A stretch of 64,000 nt of DNA, taken from positions 19,620,880 through 19,684,879 of the forward strand of contig NC_082603.1 of the NCBI RefSeq assembly GCF_030936135.1. Direction: 5' to 3'. This document shows positions 1 through 15,100 of this stretch, piece after piece. Both the position numbers and the translations under genes were made by a program. This DNA is from Gavia stellata (lineage: Eukaryota > Chordata > Aves > Gaviiformes > Gaviidae). How positions within the stretch are numbered: position 1 is the first letter of the stretch; each line of letters begins with the position of its first letter. A model generated the notes under the pieces. It was given only the letters and a program-made list of their open reading frames with translations. It did not search any database and had not been told where the DNA came from.

Positions 1-3000
1 CAAGGTAGGATGAAGCACAGTTCAGCTATTCTGATGGTATTATGTGGACATCAGTACTAGAATTCTTTACAGTGAGTAACAGTTTTGATTCTGAAATCCC
101 AGACAAGGTGTTTGCATAGTACAGACATAGCTAGCATAAGTCCTAACAAGTTTTATATTTGTTCTCATGTTTTCCAAATTGCAATATATTCTTGGTATGT
201 TCTATCACTCAGGAAGCCCATGCCAGCTCCTTGTAAAATCTGAAGTACCCACATCTTCACTGTACAAAATACAGATGAGGCCAGTCCTGCCCAATTTGCT
301 TTCGTAAGTCATCATATATAAATCCCTGGCTATGAAGCTACATGCACGAGTAAACATCAGGCCTACCACAGTTAGACTATCAGTAAGCTACCAGACCAGT
401 TCAGCCCTCACCAAAGCTGACAGGAGTCCTTTAATGTACAGCAAAGTCCTAAATACAGTTTTCCTCTAGGTTTGGCCTACAGATCTATATGGATATAGGA
501 GGCTATATCCTGCACTAGAGGAACTTTTCATACTATACACTGTAAGGAAGAAATTTATCATTCATATATCTCGCTGATTGGTGCATGCGCGCCCTGTCCT
601 TCACTGCTCTGTAAGAAGTCCACAACAAACTGTACTCAGGCTTTCTTCCAATACTGCAATCTTTAGGAATTAGCAATTCCTGCCTTCTTGAGCTACTCAT
701 TTACTTCTAAATACTTGAGTTTGTTTTGGGGGAGAGTTTTCTGAAAGCCTTGATGGCCAGTTTCATAGCAAGAGTCAGACCTGGGAGTAAGCTAAGAAAG
801 GAAGACAAACAAAGCAAAATATAAATTCAAGGCATCTCTATATTCAGTACCACCAGATCTACAGGAAAACAGGAGAATTATTCTAAGACAGATGAGATAG
901 TGAGGCCAGACAGATTCCTAGAAACCCAGACCTTGGGCACTACTAATCTAAAAACACACCACTAATTTGGTTCTGTTCGATATATTATGTCTTAAATGTA
1001 TCTTCCAATGATTACTGGCACCATGCTACAGAAGTTCTATACAAAGGAGACTTCTTGTCATAGTAAACCTTAAATTGTAACAATTAGACAATTTAAAGGT
1101 ATAACGACTTCTGAAGAAAGAGCAGAACTGTTATGAAGCAACCCATATTCCCAGCGAACTCTGCTAGGGTACCCTGTGTAGTACCTTGTATTTAATAGTA
1201 CTATGTAATTACTGGTACTTGTTGGAGTCAGCATATATTCTCAAATGCCTGTGCTTGAAAGGGGACATCATTATGTCTGTGTTGTTGCCAAGTCTAAAAG
1301 CCAGATGGACAGACTGCTGACAGCAGAAACTTGTTGCTGGAACCAAGCAATCACAACCACAATCTTCTGGCAAAAGCAGCTACATATGTTGTATTTCTGA
1401 TGCTTATTTTGTGGCATGACTGATTGAGACAATAGTAAAAACCATTGTCATGGGATATTAAAATGACAATTGGTGTTAGAAATGGCTCTGTGGATGCATC
1501 AGTGCAACTATTAAGGATGGACAGAAAATATTTGTCAAACTCACAGAATGAACTTTAATGAACCTGCTTGGTAGAAAGCATTCTTTTAAGAGGAGACTGG
1601 AAAGGCCAGATATATGAAAAGCCACATTCTACACATATGCATTGAAGTTGCATATAGTACATCAAGTTTTTGTATTGCTAATTATTTTGAAGCACTAGAG
1701 GCAAATTAACTAATTTTCCATGCATTATCACACCTAGGCTCCTAGAACACATCTCAGGTCACCCTTGCACAATCTTCAAAAAAAGAACTGAGTTGAGATC
1801 TAAGAAGCCATTATTCAGTGCTGATAATCAAACACTCAGGAATTAACTGATTTCTATTTAATCTCATTTAATCTATTCATGCCTTATAATTAAGTCCCAG
1901 ATTACACTCTAAATGTATTATTGACAGCAGAACCAAAACGGTTTTAATGCTACCTCTTCCCTGGGCCAGATTTAAAAGTGGAACTGTCATGTACGTTTCT
2001 TCTACTGAGAACAATGCAGCAAATTGCAGTTATGAAGCTGCATCCTGTGGCCAAACTGAGGGTTGAATTGTACAGCTACCTACATCCAAAAAATTCCAGC
2101 TACAACTACCATATGTTAGTATTTCATCTGAATCGCTTTATCACGTATTCTGCCAATGTTTTGTTCCAGAATACACCTTTGCTTTTTCAGCCATTACTCA
2201 CTGTAAGCCATATGCTAAGCATATACATAAACTCTAATTACTTGCATGGTTTTGTCAAAATATCTTTAGGTTTCACATTTGGGCATTTCCCATTTTGCTT
2301 CTCTTCCCCCAGTACATAACAATCATCTTTTGGAAGCTTCTGTTGGATATGGACTTGATGGTCATTGTCTAAGCAGCTTCTAAGTAATTCTCTTGAGTTC
2401 TGTTTTAGCAGAGCACCTACAGTTATTAAACTTTGTATTTTTCAAGTCTTCATATTACTGCTTTAGTCTACTGCTACACTATCGGCACTGTAAGAAGAAA
2501 GATGCTCTCCTTACAGTGTTCCTTAAAGGTATGGGATATCCTGACAACTAGAATATATGGGCTTAACGCTATCCTTTCTTGCAACTTCCATAATGGTCAA
2601 CAAATTGCACGTTCTAGAAGTACCCGAGCTAGTGACACTGTAAGAATTAATATGGCAGCATACTAATTCACGTACTGTATGTGAGATCCAGAGATGCTAG
2701 CTCCAATCCAAGAGGCAGCAGAGCTGTAACAACAATGTTGTTTGTAGGCTAACTATGCTTGCATTTCAGAAGACCTATTACTTTGGGCAGAGCCCTATGC
2801 TAAGTTTGGTATCTTTGCACAGTGATGTACTTCATGGATATATTTCTTCCCTTCCTCCACCTTCCCACACACATTTGCCTGAATTAAGACACTACATACT
2901 GATGGTTTTACCTGCAGCCAAAATTTCCACATGGTAGAGAATTCTGCTCCAAGATACAACACTACTGTAGGAAGAAACAGAAGCAATATAACAATTATAG

Positions 3001-6000
3001 AAATCTCATGGTTTGCAAAAATTCCAAAACAGCATTTTTGTTAAGAATCCGTAGGAATTACTTTTCAATCTTAGTCTGACCAAGAAAGCATTAAAAACAG
3101 CAATATTGGTAGAAACTACGTAAAGCTAGTATTTAGTTTTCTAAAAGCACTCATTTACTCACACTAATGATGCCGTATATTATCCCATCTGCCACAAAAG
3201 CTGATAATCTTTGATGAAAATGCACTCAGGTTTGTTACAGAGTACGCATGGGATGGCTATTCTGGTTGAAATTGTCCAGAATCTTAGCATTAATTAGAAA
3301 AATGAAGTAAAATGCCAGTAAATATAGGAAAAAAAGGTATGCATTGAATAGCAATTGAAGTATTTATCCCGCCCATGCACACATCTTTAGGTATCAATTC
3401 AGAATGTACTTATCTTGCCAAACCAGTTATTAAATATAAGGTAATAGATATTCTACACTTTTTTCTGTGTTTGAAATCTGATTTTCCGAATGTCTGGAAC
3501 TTTCATATAGCGTTTTTCTGGCCTGGTTTACCTTTTTTCCTTTCTTTCAATCAATAAAGCTTGTTCTAAGAAAACAGGGAATTAACCGAAGAAATGAGAG
3601 ACCCAAAGCCAACTTCAGTTACTTTCATATTTGTTGCCAAAATTATCGAGTCAGAAAGCAAAACCAAAGAAGTCCAGTCAATTTTTGTTTGAAAGTTCCC
3701 CACAAAATGACATTTAAAGAGGTTGAGTTTTGGGACTACATGCAATAAAGTTTATTCAGTTTAATACTAGTGTTAAACAAGCACTGTTCTACTAGCTTCC
3801 CTTCTCAATGGTACCACAGAGAACCTCAAGATAGATGAGTTGAAGAAAACAGTAACGACTTTAAGAGGAAAATTACTTTTGGTTTGAAATTAAACAGAAA
3901 CAGGGAGAACTGAGAATATGGATCTGCAGTTTTGTTAGACTAAGGGGTCAATCTCAATTTCTCTCGCACATAGCTTAAGCTGCTGACTTATAACAAAAAT
4001 TGTGACTGCTGCCAAATGTTGCCTTCACATAGCTGTACTACTTATATTTCACTAAATCCCTACCATCTTCTTAAATGCTGCTCTATAACATTTTATGGCA
4101 TTTAAATAGGAAGTAAATGGCCCAGTACAGCAAAGAGTCAATTACATTTTTTAATTATTTTACATATGTATTCTTGAATATTCTATAAACTAAGTCAAAT
4201 GAATAATATCAATTTGAATTTAAACACATTTGATGGCAGTTCACATTAGAGAGGACTGGAGAAGACCACCACTGTGGTTAACGTGTTCGGTCTTTTTCCT
4301 TATAAACTGTAGGGCTTTATCCTTGTATTAATTTTATTTAATGCATCATGAATTATTCATGGTTATTTCTAATTCATCAGTAATTATTACTACTGTTTCC
4401 TCTAATTTTTGTGTTTAACGGACCAAATAAATCTAGGATTTGCTTGGTAGTTACCCCAAGAAGGTTGCAACTGATGAACCAACTCAATGTATTTGTTTTA
4501 ATGGGACCTCTGCACTCTAAAAATGACAGAGACGATTTCTGGAAGTGCAATTCAAATTAAAAATCATCACTTTTTAATTAAACAACCACATCACCTAAAC
4601 GAATACAATTTTATCCATCCAACTGAAGTAATTTGTATCACTGAAAGTTTCATCACTACATTTGCAATGACAATATTAAAAATTATTTAAAGAATTGTCA
4701 TTGCAAACAAAGTTGCTGATCACAAGCAGTTAACTAAGCACCTGGTACCAGTGTTCCCTGAGAGCTAAAGTGGACTTCTGTCAATGTTGCATCTTATGCA
4801 AGGAGAATAATTTACTTCTCAGTGGAAGGAATTTCCTTCAACCAGTCCAACCCAATTAATTAAATACACTGGAACTTAAAAAAAAAAAAAAAAAAAAAGA
4901 GATTCCCTTCAACCTATTCTTTTAATCTTTTTACAGCCTTAAAAATCTGCTATTTATGAAACATTAAAGGATGCAATGTTTAGGAAAAAGTTATGTTATT
5001 TGCAAATAATACTACCTTTGTTAAAGCCATTTTTAGGTTCAAAACGTGGGTTTTTTTCCTTCCCACATATTTAAAGGAGGTCCTCTTGCAAAAAAGTGTA
5101 ACACTAATTGAATCCAATTAGAACATGACAATAAACTGTTGCATAAGAATTGTGAATGCAGATTTTCATTAAAACCTATAATCTGAATAAATGTATGCTC
5201 ATCTATAGAACTACTTAAATGTAAAGAGACAGTGCATATTTGATTAGCAAAATTCAGTGCTTAATTTAACATGAAGGCTGATTTGCAGTTGAAAGAATCT
5301 TAATTACTAATCAAACTGAATTAGCCTCTTTTCTGGAAAGCAATTAAAGGGAAAAAATACAAGGTAAGATTAAAAACAAGTCAGAACATATGTCACTAGC
5401 TTGTGTCAATCCACCTAGGTGCAGTTTAACATCTCAACATACTAGCAATTTGCCTTAATTTTTTAACAGAGAGAAAACAATTGCTTCATTTTTCAAAGGT
5501 GATTAAATGCACAAGATTCTCAGCAGATAGCCATATCTGCCTCAGCATATTTGTACTCCACAAGTGTTGGGAACAGAACCATATGGACTTCTTTAAGGTT
5601 TATGTTTCACGTTTGGTTTTGGTTATTCAAATAATGTGCATTACACCTGCATCAGTTCACAATAAGTTTATTTTATGTGAAGAAAAGCTTTGCCATTAAT
5701 GAAAAATTTCAGTAGAAAACAGTACTCCTGCTTTCAATCTAGATTACTCAAAAGTAGAAGCTTGTATTAGTGAAAACTTCAGTAGAAACAAATCTGTAGG
5801 AAACATGTTCTTGGCACATGAAGTAAAAGCTTTAAACACATTAAGTTTGAATAAAGTATTTACCATGCAACCATGCTGGCAGAAAAGCCAGTTTGCAATG
5901 GCTGGTATTTGTCCCTCAAGACAATAACATGGAAGACACTTAAACCTGCTTACATAACGTTAATTGTATATAAATATGGTGTTGCCATAATTGACAGTCT

Positions 6001-6017
6001 TTATTCAGGCCAACCAT
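1..6017 (-). other. SH3GLB1: SH3GLB1 3' UTR and 3' flank, end not resolved
   Basis: No exon-like coding segment was seen here. The stretch is AT-rich with many TAATTA-type runs, as in long vertebrate 3' UTRs. Human SH3GLB1 also has a multi-kilobase 3' UTR. Minus-strand AATAAA hexamers lie at 6000-6005 (very close to the stop), 5667-5672, 4334-4339 and 3751-3756, and I cannot tell which are used. There is a 21-base A run at 4878-4898. In mammals the next gene downstream is SELENOF in convergent orientation. None of its coding exons was recognised here. Confidence 0.5.
4878..4898. repeat. Run of 21 A
   Basis: Homopolymer in the probable SH3GLB1 3' UTR. No retroelement body was recognised next to it, so it is reported only as low complexity. 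Confidence 0.85.
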
Positions 6018-6125
6018 TTAGTTTAGCAGTTCTAAATAAGTAATAGGCACTTTGCCTTTCTGATTTCCCCTTTCACCCATCAGCCAGTCTGAATCCATGC
6101 CAGGGATACTGTACACTGTTATTAC
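6018..6125 (-). CDS. SH3GLB1: SH3GLB1 coding exon 9 and stop
   Basis: Encodes residues 332-366 and a TAA stop. It completes the SH3 domain with the conserved SDWLMGE and KVPITYLELLN segments that line the proline-peptide groove. Acceptor TTTAG. Confidence 0.96.
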   Translation of the reverse strand, partial: VITVYSIPGMDSDWLMGERGNQKGKVPITYLELLN

Positions 6126-9100
6126 CTAAAAAACAGAAACACATTATTATAACCTTTCCTTGCCTGGAAAAGAATTACAGTCTACCTTCATGTGATTTCC
6201 AAGGTCTTAGAACTGAGATTAACCAAGTTAAATAGAGCATTTAATATGAGCATCCATGGAACATAATCTAGTGCTCATAAAAATTATTTCACTGGTCCAT
6301 GGAAATGAAGTAGATATAGAAGCATATTTTGAAGTCCCTTTTTTTCCTGATGAAATTCTATTCCTTACTGTTTCTTTTCTATTGTTTTTTATCTGTAAAT
6401 CTTGTATATCACCGTCAGCTTTAACAGGCAATCTAAAAGAAAGTTTGTTGGATCTTCAAATACATGATAGAAAGACAGACAGTGTTGATGTGCTACATCT
6501 TAACAGAAAATCTTAGGCCACAGCTTCTAAGTCACTGTCTAGGCAAGACAAAAGTCAAATAGAAATATTTAAGTAATGCGCATTTAAAAAAAAAGAAGTC
6601 TGAAAACTTTTTTGTGGATGCTGTTCTTCAGGGTTAAGCTACAGTCACATTACTAGGTGGAACTCTGTTCCAGCACGCTGCTTCATTGTATACCTCTGCC
6701 TGCCTTGTATAGACTCTCCGACTTAAGAGTGCAATTGAATTAGAACAGGAATAAACACAGCACAACCACCGCCAACAGAATTGCATCTTGATTGTTTAGC
6801 AAATATTCTTGCAAGCTAAGATGGTGTAATATATGTTAACGATAGAATATTAGGGTATACAGGTACAGGACAATGCTGCAACAGTACTACTGAAGTTTAA
6901 TAAAAAAATCAACTACACAGATTTCTTGATATAGCACATCTTAATTGGCTAGTCACAATCATTCTGATTTTACTTTTAAATGATCAAGGTAGATAGAAAA
7001 CTCTTACCTCATCTGCAAGTAGTGATAATTCACTGCTGTTTGCAGCATCGTAATCATAGAGAACTCTAGCTTTCCTGCTGCCACTTGATGACTTCAGTTC
7101 ACTGATGCCTGAAGTAACTATTGAGTTGCTTACTGAAGGCAATGAAGCAGAGGCTGAGGCCAAGACTGAGGGAGTAGAAACACTCTGCACAGAAGTTGAG
7201 GAAGACTGATTATTGTTAGAGAGGAAAGTAGATGGAAAGCTGTGGGAGAAAACAAAATGAAAAGATTTCTGAGTGAATCAGTTCTACATGGGGAGTTATA
7301 CATGCCTCCATGCCTAAGCTAGCATTCTTGCTTTTATCAACTACAGAATAAACACCAGTAGACAGCAGTAATAGAATAGCACTGATATTTGTATAAACCT
7401 AAATTTAAGATACTTGTTCCTGACCAGTAATATAAATGAAACCAATATACTTTAAAAAAAATACTGCCACCTTAAAAAAACCTTGATAATTGCCTCATTA
7501 AAAAAAAGGCAAAACCAGGAAAGCACTATTGGTCAGTCTTAATTCAGACTGTATTTTAATAAACATTTCTTTTGACAGCTCTGCCAGTAAAAGTAGCCTC
7601 CACCTCCTCCTGCTCATTTCTCGATTACGTGGCTACACAGAAGATTGTGCTGTTGAACCAGGTCAGGGAAATATAATGCAGGTCAAAAACACAGCCTCCC
7701 TCTGAAAGAAGAAAAAACCCCACAACTATTTTTATAATCTAAATCAGTTTGTTGGTTCAGCTAACTGCATGCTGTGAAATAAAAATGTTTGTTACACTAA
7801 AGGTGAACTTATATCAACTTAAGCCCCTCTTTTCTAGGCTGCTGCTTGTTCTGTGCCAGCTGTAGTGCTTGCCAGACCCTTCCATGAAGTCAATTCAACT
7901 CATTAACCTGCCTGAAAAAAAAGAGGGTAAAAAAAAAAAAGTGTATAATCTTCTAAGTTAATGAGCTGAATCACAAGAAACTGATGAGAGCCAGAGCAGA
8001 TACAAGGGAAAGGACAGAATAACGTGGCTGAAAAGCAGAAGGAGCAGAGAGGAGAGCAAAGAAGCAAGATATTTCAGGGCAGTGGGATAGGGGGAATGGG
8101 ACAGCATGGTGGGCAATGATGAGCTGTGAGGTTGTTTCATGTCACACTGCCCTACATCCTGGGATGCAGTTCCATGGCGGACTAGATTTATTTATTTAGC
8201 AGTTGATGTAGCCATTCTTTGTCCCTTAGCTGTCTTCCTTTGTTCCAATGCTCATCTGATCTACCTTAAAAGCAGGTCAATGAATGTTTTGAAAAGCGGC
8301 AAAGCTGATGCAGTGAAAAAGGGTCAGCAAGTAGGAGTTACACTGAGTCAGGATGATGTGGAACTGTAGCTGCATTTCCTTCCATTCTTTTGGCCAGTCT
8401 ACACATCAACTAGTCAGTCAATTCCCACATGTAACTTTCATCATCAGTCCTTCTACACAGATGCTTTTTCATTAACATCTGGGATGTGGACGTATTACAC
8501 CCCCTCCCCCTTTATTTTTTGCCGACTCTTTTGACATAATGAAGATCTATTCATACTATGAACCTGTCAGAAAACACAGTCTCATCGCATCCCTTCTCAC
8601 CTATGTTCCCCAGTTAAGTTCTTCTTGAAGATGCAGTTAAGTAGCAACTTTAACCACATAAATCAAGAACAGTATATTCCCACACCCATGTCTGCAGCAT
8701 TATTGGTGCTCATATAATCATAAGAGGAGCTGGTTTAGGGAGTTAACATGGGTGAAAACTAAATCTATCAATATAGTGACTAATTTTTGGGTTGTGTGGC
8801 CATGAACATAGGTGGAATTAAGCCAGCTCAAATCTGTATCAGCTGCAGCAGTACTGCACACAAGTTTACAGTTTCACACTATACTTAATTTGGTAAATTT
8901 ACACTGCCACCAAACAAGGTGGGTCCACTTCTCTACCCTTTTATTGCATGAATGTTCATTCTCTGTCGTTTGAGTCAGATCTAGCTATCTGTCGCTTTTG
9001 AGTTGGTTTAACAATCTGATCTAACAAAAATCATTGAGAAGATTGCTAACTTTCCATCAGAACAGCTTGTTAAACGTGTTCACCTTGCAGTCATACAATT

Positions 9101-12100
9101 ATTATATCTGACTAAAGGCAAACAGCAGGAGTATATTGTGAAGGACAGAACTAGTTCCTTTACAGTTAGACTAAATTGCATATAAAGAATTGGGTAGACT
9201 TTGAGGAGACTGTTGTGAGTTTAGTTAGCAGTGTACTACCATCAAAAGGAGGAAGTCCCACTTCCCCCTCTGGCTTACCTTGACCTGATTTGATCATAAA
9301 GAGCTGGTTCAACTCACCAAGAAGAAACTGCAACTCCACCAAAAAAACGAATTTGTTTTCATTTGCCAGATTAGTTTTTTAAACCAGTTTACCACATTCC
9401 CTGAGCAAATCAAATGAGCAGAACAAAGGGAGGAAAAGCTAGACCCCCATTTTTATAGAGATAAACACATCATGAAGCACAGCTGAGTTATTACTTGATT
9501 AGTTGGCATTCAGAGGGACTTAATTTTAAATGACAATCAGCTGTTTCTCAATATTGCTAAATTACTGTTTAGTATACTGCTAAACCTGTTCTCTGTTAAC
9601 ACAATAATTACTTGTAAATCATTCTCCTCAGTTCAAAGGGTCACTGGTTTGTACAGCTAGTGGAATAGAAAGCCAAAGCTTTACAACCACTCTATCAATC
9701 AGTAAAGCATTAAGTCTCACTCTTTTTGCAAAACCATATGTAAGCATGTTACTGGAAAGCCTCAGCTATATAGAGGTTGTCTGGGATTTTTTTTTTTAAC
9801 AGTTGAGTAGCAGGGGTTTCACAGCTTGTAGAGTAGGGGACTAGTAATGGTTAATTTGAAAAAAAACAATTATGCCAAAGCTTAGGCTTGGCTGCCAGGG
9901 AAGCTGAGAAAATTCAGAGCAAAAGCAGTTATCAGCAAGAAAAAAAAGCAGCCAGAGTACCAGGATATTTGAAATATATTTGTTCAGTTTATTCTGGGGA
10001 ACTAAAAAAAAAAATAAAAGAAAGAAGAGACATTGCTTTTAACCTGGGAGGTTTGATTCTTTAAGAAGCCCCACAGGAGGGGGAGCCAGTAGAGGGATAA
10101 GCAGCTGATGCTGCCTTGAAGAGAAACATCCATAAAACCATGTCTGGTTTGGAACTGAGCACAAGTTTTCCCCCCATATTCCCTACAGCTGACTCTGGAG
10201 AGTACATCAGGAAAATCAGTGCTCAGCTTTGGAATTGGAATAGTATCAATGTAAACCAGGTTAGGGTTTATGCCCTAGATTCTGACCCATGTAAAACATA
10301 TAATATGCATCTACTCTGAGAACCAGGTTTCTGTTTCAAGCCACAAATTATCCCACTTAGAAGTTGAACACCTTTATTTCACCAACAATCTCAAAACAAA
10401 AATAAGTCCCTCACAGCTGCTGGCTTTCATATGAGAATATGGCACAATGTCATTCCTAGATGTGTGAAAAGTACATGTGTAACTCAGCACTATATATCCC
10501 TTGTTAATCACAGAGCACTGGCAAATACAATCAAAACCTAGCTGAGCTGCCCAAGTTATTTATTTGGTACTACATCTGCCTACATGTAACTTAGGAAGAA
10601 CACTACACATACCCTGCTCATCTGTTTATTTATGCACCATATGCTTATGAACTGAGGAACTCTTCCAAAGCAAGAAGCGCAACTCAAGACCCTGTCCCAG
10701 TGCTCTCTGTTACAGTTCAGTGGGACTTCCTTGCACAAGGAAGGAAAGATATGCCCAAAATTTAATACCGCTACTGTTTTAATCCACATAGGCAGAGAAA
10801 CTTCATTTGGCTGTTTGATACATTTAGGATTTTGCAAAGCTTCCGTGCTTTTGGTCTTCTAGCAGTCATAGTAATTTTATCAAAAATGCTAATCAGATCA
10901 TAGCCATATAAAGATACATCCTTCTGTTTTCCTAAAGGCGGTATTTTCTTTAAATATACTTTTTTTATACCTGGTAGCAGTTTACATACATTTTAAACAA
11001 AGACAGCTGTTCTGGGACATGCTATACATCCTAAAGCAAGAGATTTTAAAGAGGAATATGTTCTTCCTTAGGTTAAGGGTATTATGCTTAAAGCTTTCTG
11101 TTTGGTAAATATACTAGGATAAGAGTACAGATTTTTAAAACATCCTCTCAAAATAGTTGTGTAAATTAGGCATTAAGTGAAGTATATTTAAGAGGCACTT
11201 GCCCTTAATCCAGTAAACACTTATTTTCAAGCTTTTAATTCTACAACTTGCATTTATGTGCTACCACATTTTATAGTTGAATACTTCTTTCAATGGAATG
11301 TAACTTTAAAGATGTAGCTTTTTTAAAATCACAGTTTTAAAGTCTTTTTTACAAAGTCTTTAAAACTACCCATTCAAACAAACTGAGGAAAGGAAACAAA
11401 ATGCCTCAGGAAGTTGCAAGTCAGGAAAAGGACAAGACTCAAGAATGCTTTTGTTTTTACTTCCTTGTCATGAAAAACATAAACAGATACTTTATAGAGA
11501 CAGTTATTTAGAATAGACACTACAGTAAACTTCTAAGTACAGGCAATCCTTCAATGTATATGCTCACCTAAATAACATGGTCTGGTATAACCCTAAGAAA
11601 GGCTGATTTGTAAAGAAGAATTAGAATAGGGAAACTTTATGAAAAGTAATCATGTAGATCTCTTTACATCACCGCCAATCACAAAAAAAGGATTATGAGC
11701 ACAAACTAATGTCAGACAGTTTCTTCTTTTACTTTAGAAATGCTAAACCCACAAAACAGTAAAACTAAGCAAACTTGCTCATTCCATTGTGAGTGCTTTG
11801 GATTACTGATTATAGATATTATGAAGTACATTTCTCCCTATATACAATATCAATGCTGGCAACTCACTTAACAGTGGAGAATGTAGTTTCACTTAAAATC
11901 AGGTAGTGCCCTGTAGCAAATTAAGAGGTAACAGGAATTTATGGGCAGTACAAAAACTTCTCCCACATTACGTAGTGGTTTTGTAGCATGAAGCATAAGA
12001 CAACTAAATGATTACAAGTAAATCTCTAGAATTTTTTGTTTGTGCCACTAAACGAGGTTACCACGGGCTCACCTTCCTCAATTACAAAATACACAAAAAC

Positions 12101-15100
12101 CTCAGTAAATCAACCCTCAAAAGGCATTAGTGCTGTGTGTAGGCTTAGGGAAGTAGTTGTACTGGAGTAGTTACATCTTAATTACGTGAGAACAGATGTA
12201 TTTCCTTTCAGTCCAGCATGCCTGTGTTCACCACTGTTTTATCAGTGTAAATTTTCCTACTATTCATAAGCACTTCGAAAAAAAATGGTTTTTTTCTGAA
12301 GTTTTTACAGTGTTACTACCTTCCAAGTTGTTTCTGGAGATCCAACATATATTGGTAACATTGTGCATAATAGGTCATCTGAGCTTCAACAAAATCATTC
12401 AGACAGCGGAGATGATGTGCCTATAATACAGCAAAGAATTAAAGATTTTAGTCTGTAAAAGCACTGTGCTGCATTAGAAAGACTGGCCTAATCAGCTGCT
12501 AACGCCAATATTGGCAGATAGGGATTTATGCCACACAGGCATAGTGCCTGGATTTACCAGTTAAATGGAATAAAATGTCACACAAATCAACATATTTGAG
12601 CACAGAAAATAGGTGCTGTACATACAGCACAAGCATCATGCCATTTACCTATATTGTTTTCACAACAGAATAAACATTTTAGCACGTTTTTGTGGTTTCA
12701 ACATTCAGTTGATCTGATGAATGGGAAGCTGAGTTTAAAGGATAAAAATGAAAGCTCCTGCATTCTCAAGGTTAACGGGAGACTAAAAATAAATTCAGTG
12801 GATACTAAAGTAGAATTCAAAAACTAAAAAAAAAAAAAAACCAACCCACAGTTTGATGCTTTAACGCACTGAAGTGAAACCTCATAGCCCAAAGTTCCCA
12901 AGTAGCTTACTGTAATTATTTTTAGAAAGTGCTCTGATTTTGACTTTCCCCCTCTATCCCTTTTGGGTACTCACATGTGTGCTGCTGATTCCTTCCAGCA
13001 GAAGTCTGGTAATCTCTGCTTGACGGTCAAATTCACTCTGAGTAATTCGTACTTCCTGTTCAGACTAAAATTAAGGACACACATTAGCTATTTGTACAAT
13101 GCACTCTGTTACACCTTCCAACTGCAACAGTTCCATTTTATTGAGAGCTACTCATACAAATGCATTAATCACAAGCTTAGGCGTTTGAAACGTGCTTTTT
13201 CTTTGCAGATCTTTACTAGGCAAAAAGAGTAATTGCGTTTTGGGTTCAGAAATGTTGAGACCCTGCATACACAGCAAATAGCTTTATCATCAGACACCTA
13301 CCACAGAGTCAATGCATGCAAAAGGAAGGCATTTTTCTGCCAGCAGTATTACCCCACCTCCCCCAGTAACAAACCAAGCGTTCATTGGCACAACAGTGTC
13401 TGCACCAGGGGTTCTGCCAGCATAGCAGTGGCAGCCAAGGACAATGCAATTTTTTTCCATACTTCAAGTTAATAGGACTCTGACCAAATAATTTAGGGTA
13501 AACCTCACATTATTTTTGTAATATAACTGCATGGCAATCATCCATACTTAAATCTTTGACAGCAGGTTTTAACAGGGTATTTCATAAATTAATGTCTCAT
13601 ACAGGCCGCCAAGCTACTACAACTATTTCTGGAACTTGTAATTGAGGTGTCTTTAAAAAGAAATAAATCCAAACTATTGCAAATGTTTTAACTTCAATTA
13701 GAGTAAAATTTCCATTAAAATTATTGTATTTAAGTCATATTTAAATAATTCCAATTATATTTATTCCTTGTTACATATTGTTATCAGCAATTTTTAAATG
13801 TTAACAATGTTACAGCGGTTTTAAAGGACTTCCATCTAGCACAAGCCAAAAATACTTTAGAGTATTTTTTTGGGGAAAAAAGGACACTACTCAAAACACA
13901 CAAATACATAAAAATATGTGTTGTAATATCTAAGATTTACTGTTCCAAGACAGAATGTCCTCAGCCTGGAATCTGGATTACCTTACCTCAATGCTTATAT
14001 ACATTTAGTACCTTGTTTCTAAAAACAAACACAAAGGCAAAAATCTGCATTAAGTCAAAGATGCAGCAGTTACTGTTTTTAACAAAACAGAGTAAGGAAA
14101 TAAATTTTCAGGAAATTTAATGGAGAGATACTGATAAAATATTGGTTTCAAAAGGATTTTACATTGTTTGCAAACATTCTGCTCTTGCATTCCACTAATG
14201 TTAATCAATACAAAAAGTCGCATGGAAGGATCTTAATCTCAGAAATGAGCACAGAAGAATGATGCAGTTACCCAAGAAATGTTTTTCATCTGAAGTCACT
14301 GCAGCTGGAAAAGCTTACACATTAATTATACAGTGAGGAAGCAGCTATAGAGTACTGTGTGTTTCTTACTGAAACTGAGATAGCTTTGTATGTATCAAGT
14401 TACAAACTAATTAGGTTTTCAAAGTTTGTTGAGGCAAGAATCTTTGCTTGGAGTTTTCCTATTAAATCTGTACTAATATCAGTGAAATCCATCTGGCAGT
14501 CCCCAAGAGAAATGTAAAAACAATCGGGGGGGGGGGGGGGGGGTAGCAGGAAGCAAATCTGATAGCCAAGAGGGGAAGAAAAGCTTTCCCTTCTGTATTA
14601 GCAACATCTTCATTTCCTTCAAAAAAACCAGCAAAATCATAGGGAAACCATTTATCTAGAGATAAATAGTCTAGTCTCTTGCTTCTCTGAAGTCAGCAGT
14701 TGCTAATGTGTTTCCTTCTTCCTGCTAGGTAAGTGAATACATGAGAATAGGAACATAAAAGAATGGGAAATATCCATCAGAATAATGCTATTTGTTTCAA
14801 CAATATTTTAGCAAATCAACTACTTTCTATAAGAAAAGGCAAAGCACATAATGTGGTAACATGTATTAACCTAGCCAATACAGAGTGACTTTAAATACAT
14901 TGCTTTACAAAAGCCTGATGTACTGGTTTTGTAGAGATTTACATAAACTGAATTACGGACTGATGCGTTTAAGCTGTTTTGCCCATCCCTATTTTCAGTA
15001 CTGCTAGGTGAACAGTAGCAGGACAGTATCTATTCTACACCTTGTGGTAAAGGTGAAAAACAGCTGACTTTCGATCTGGGAAACTTATGGCCTGATCACC

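Noticed and set aside
8139-8369. Plus-strand frame ending in LKSGKADAVKKGQQVGVTLS
   Set aside because: The tail faintly resembles a beta-barrel segment of translation initiation factors. The upstream half does not fit, there is no flanking homology, and it sits in an intron. Not enough to call a retrocopy.
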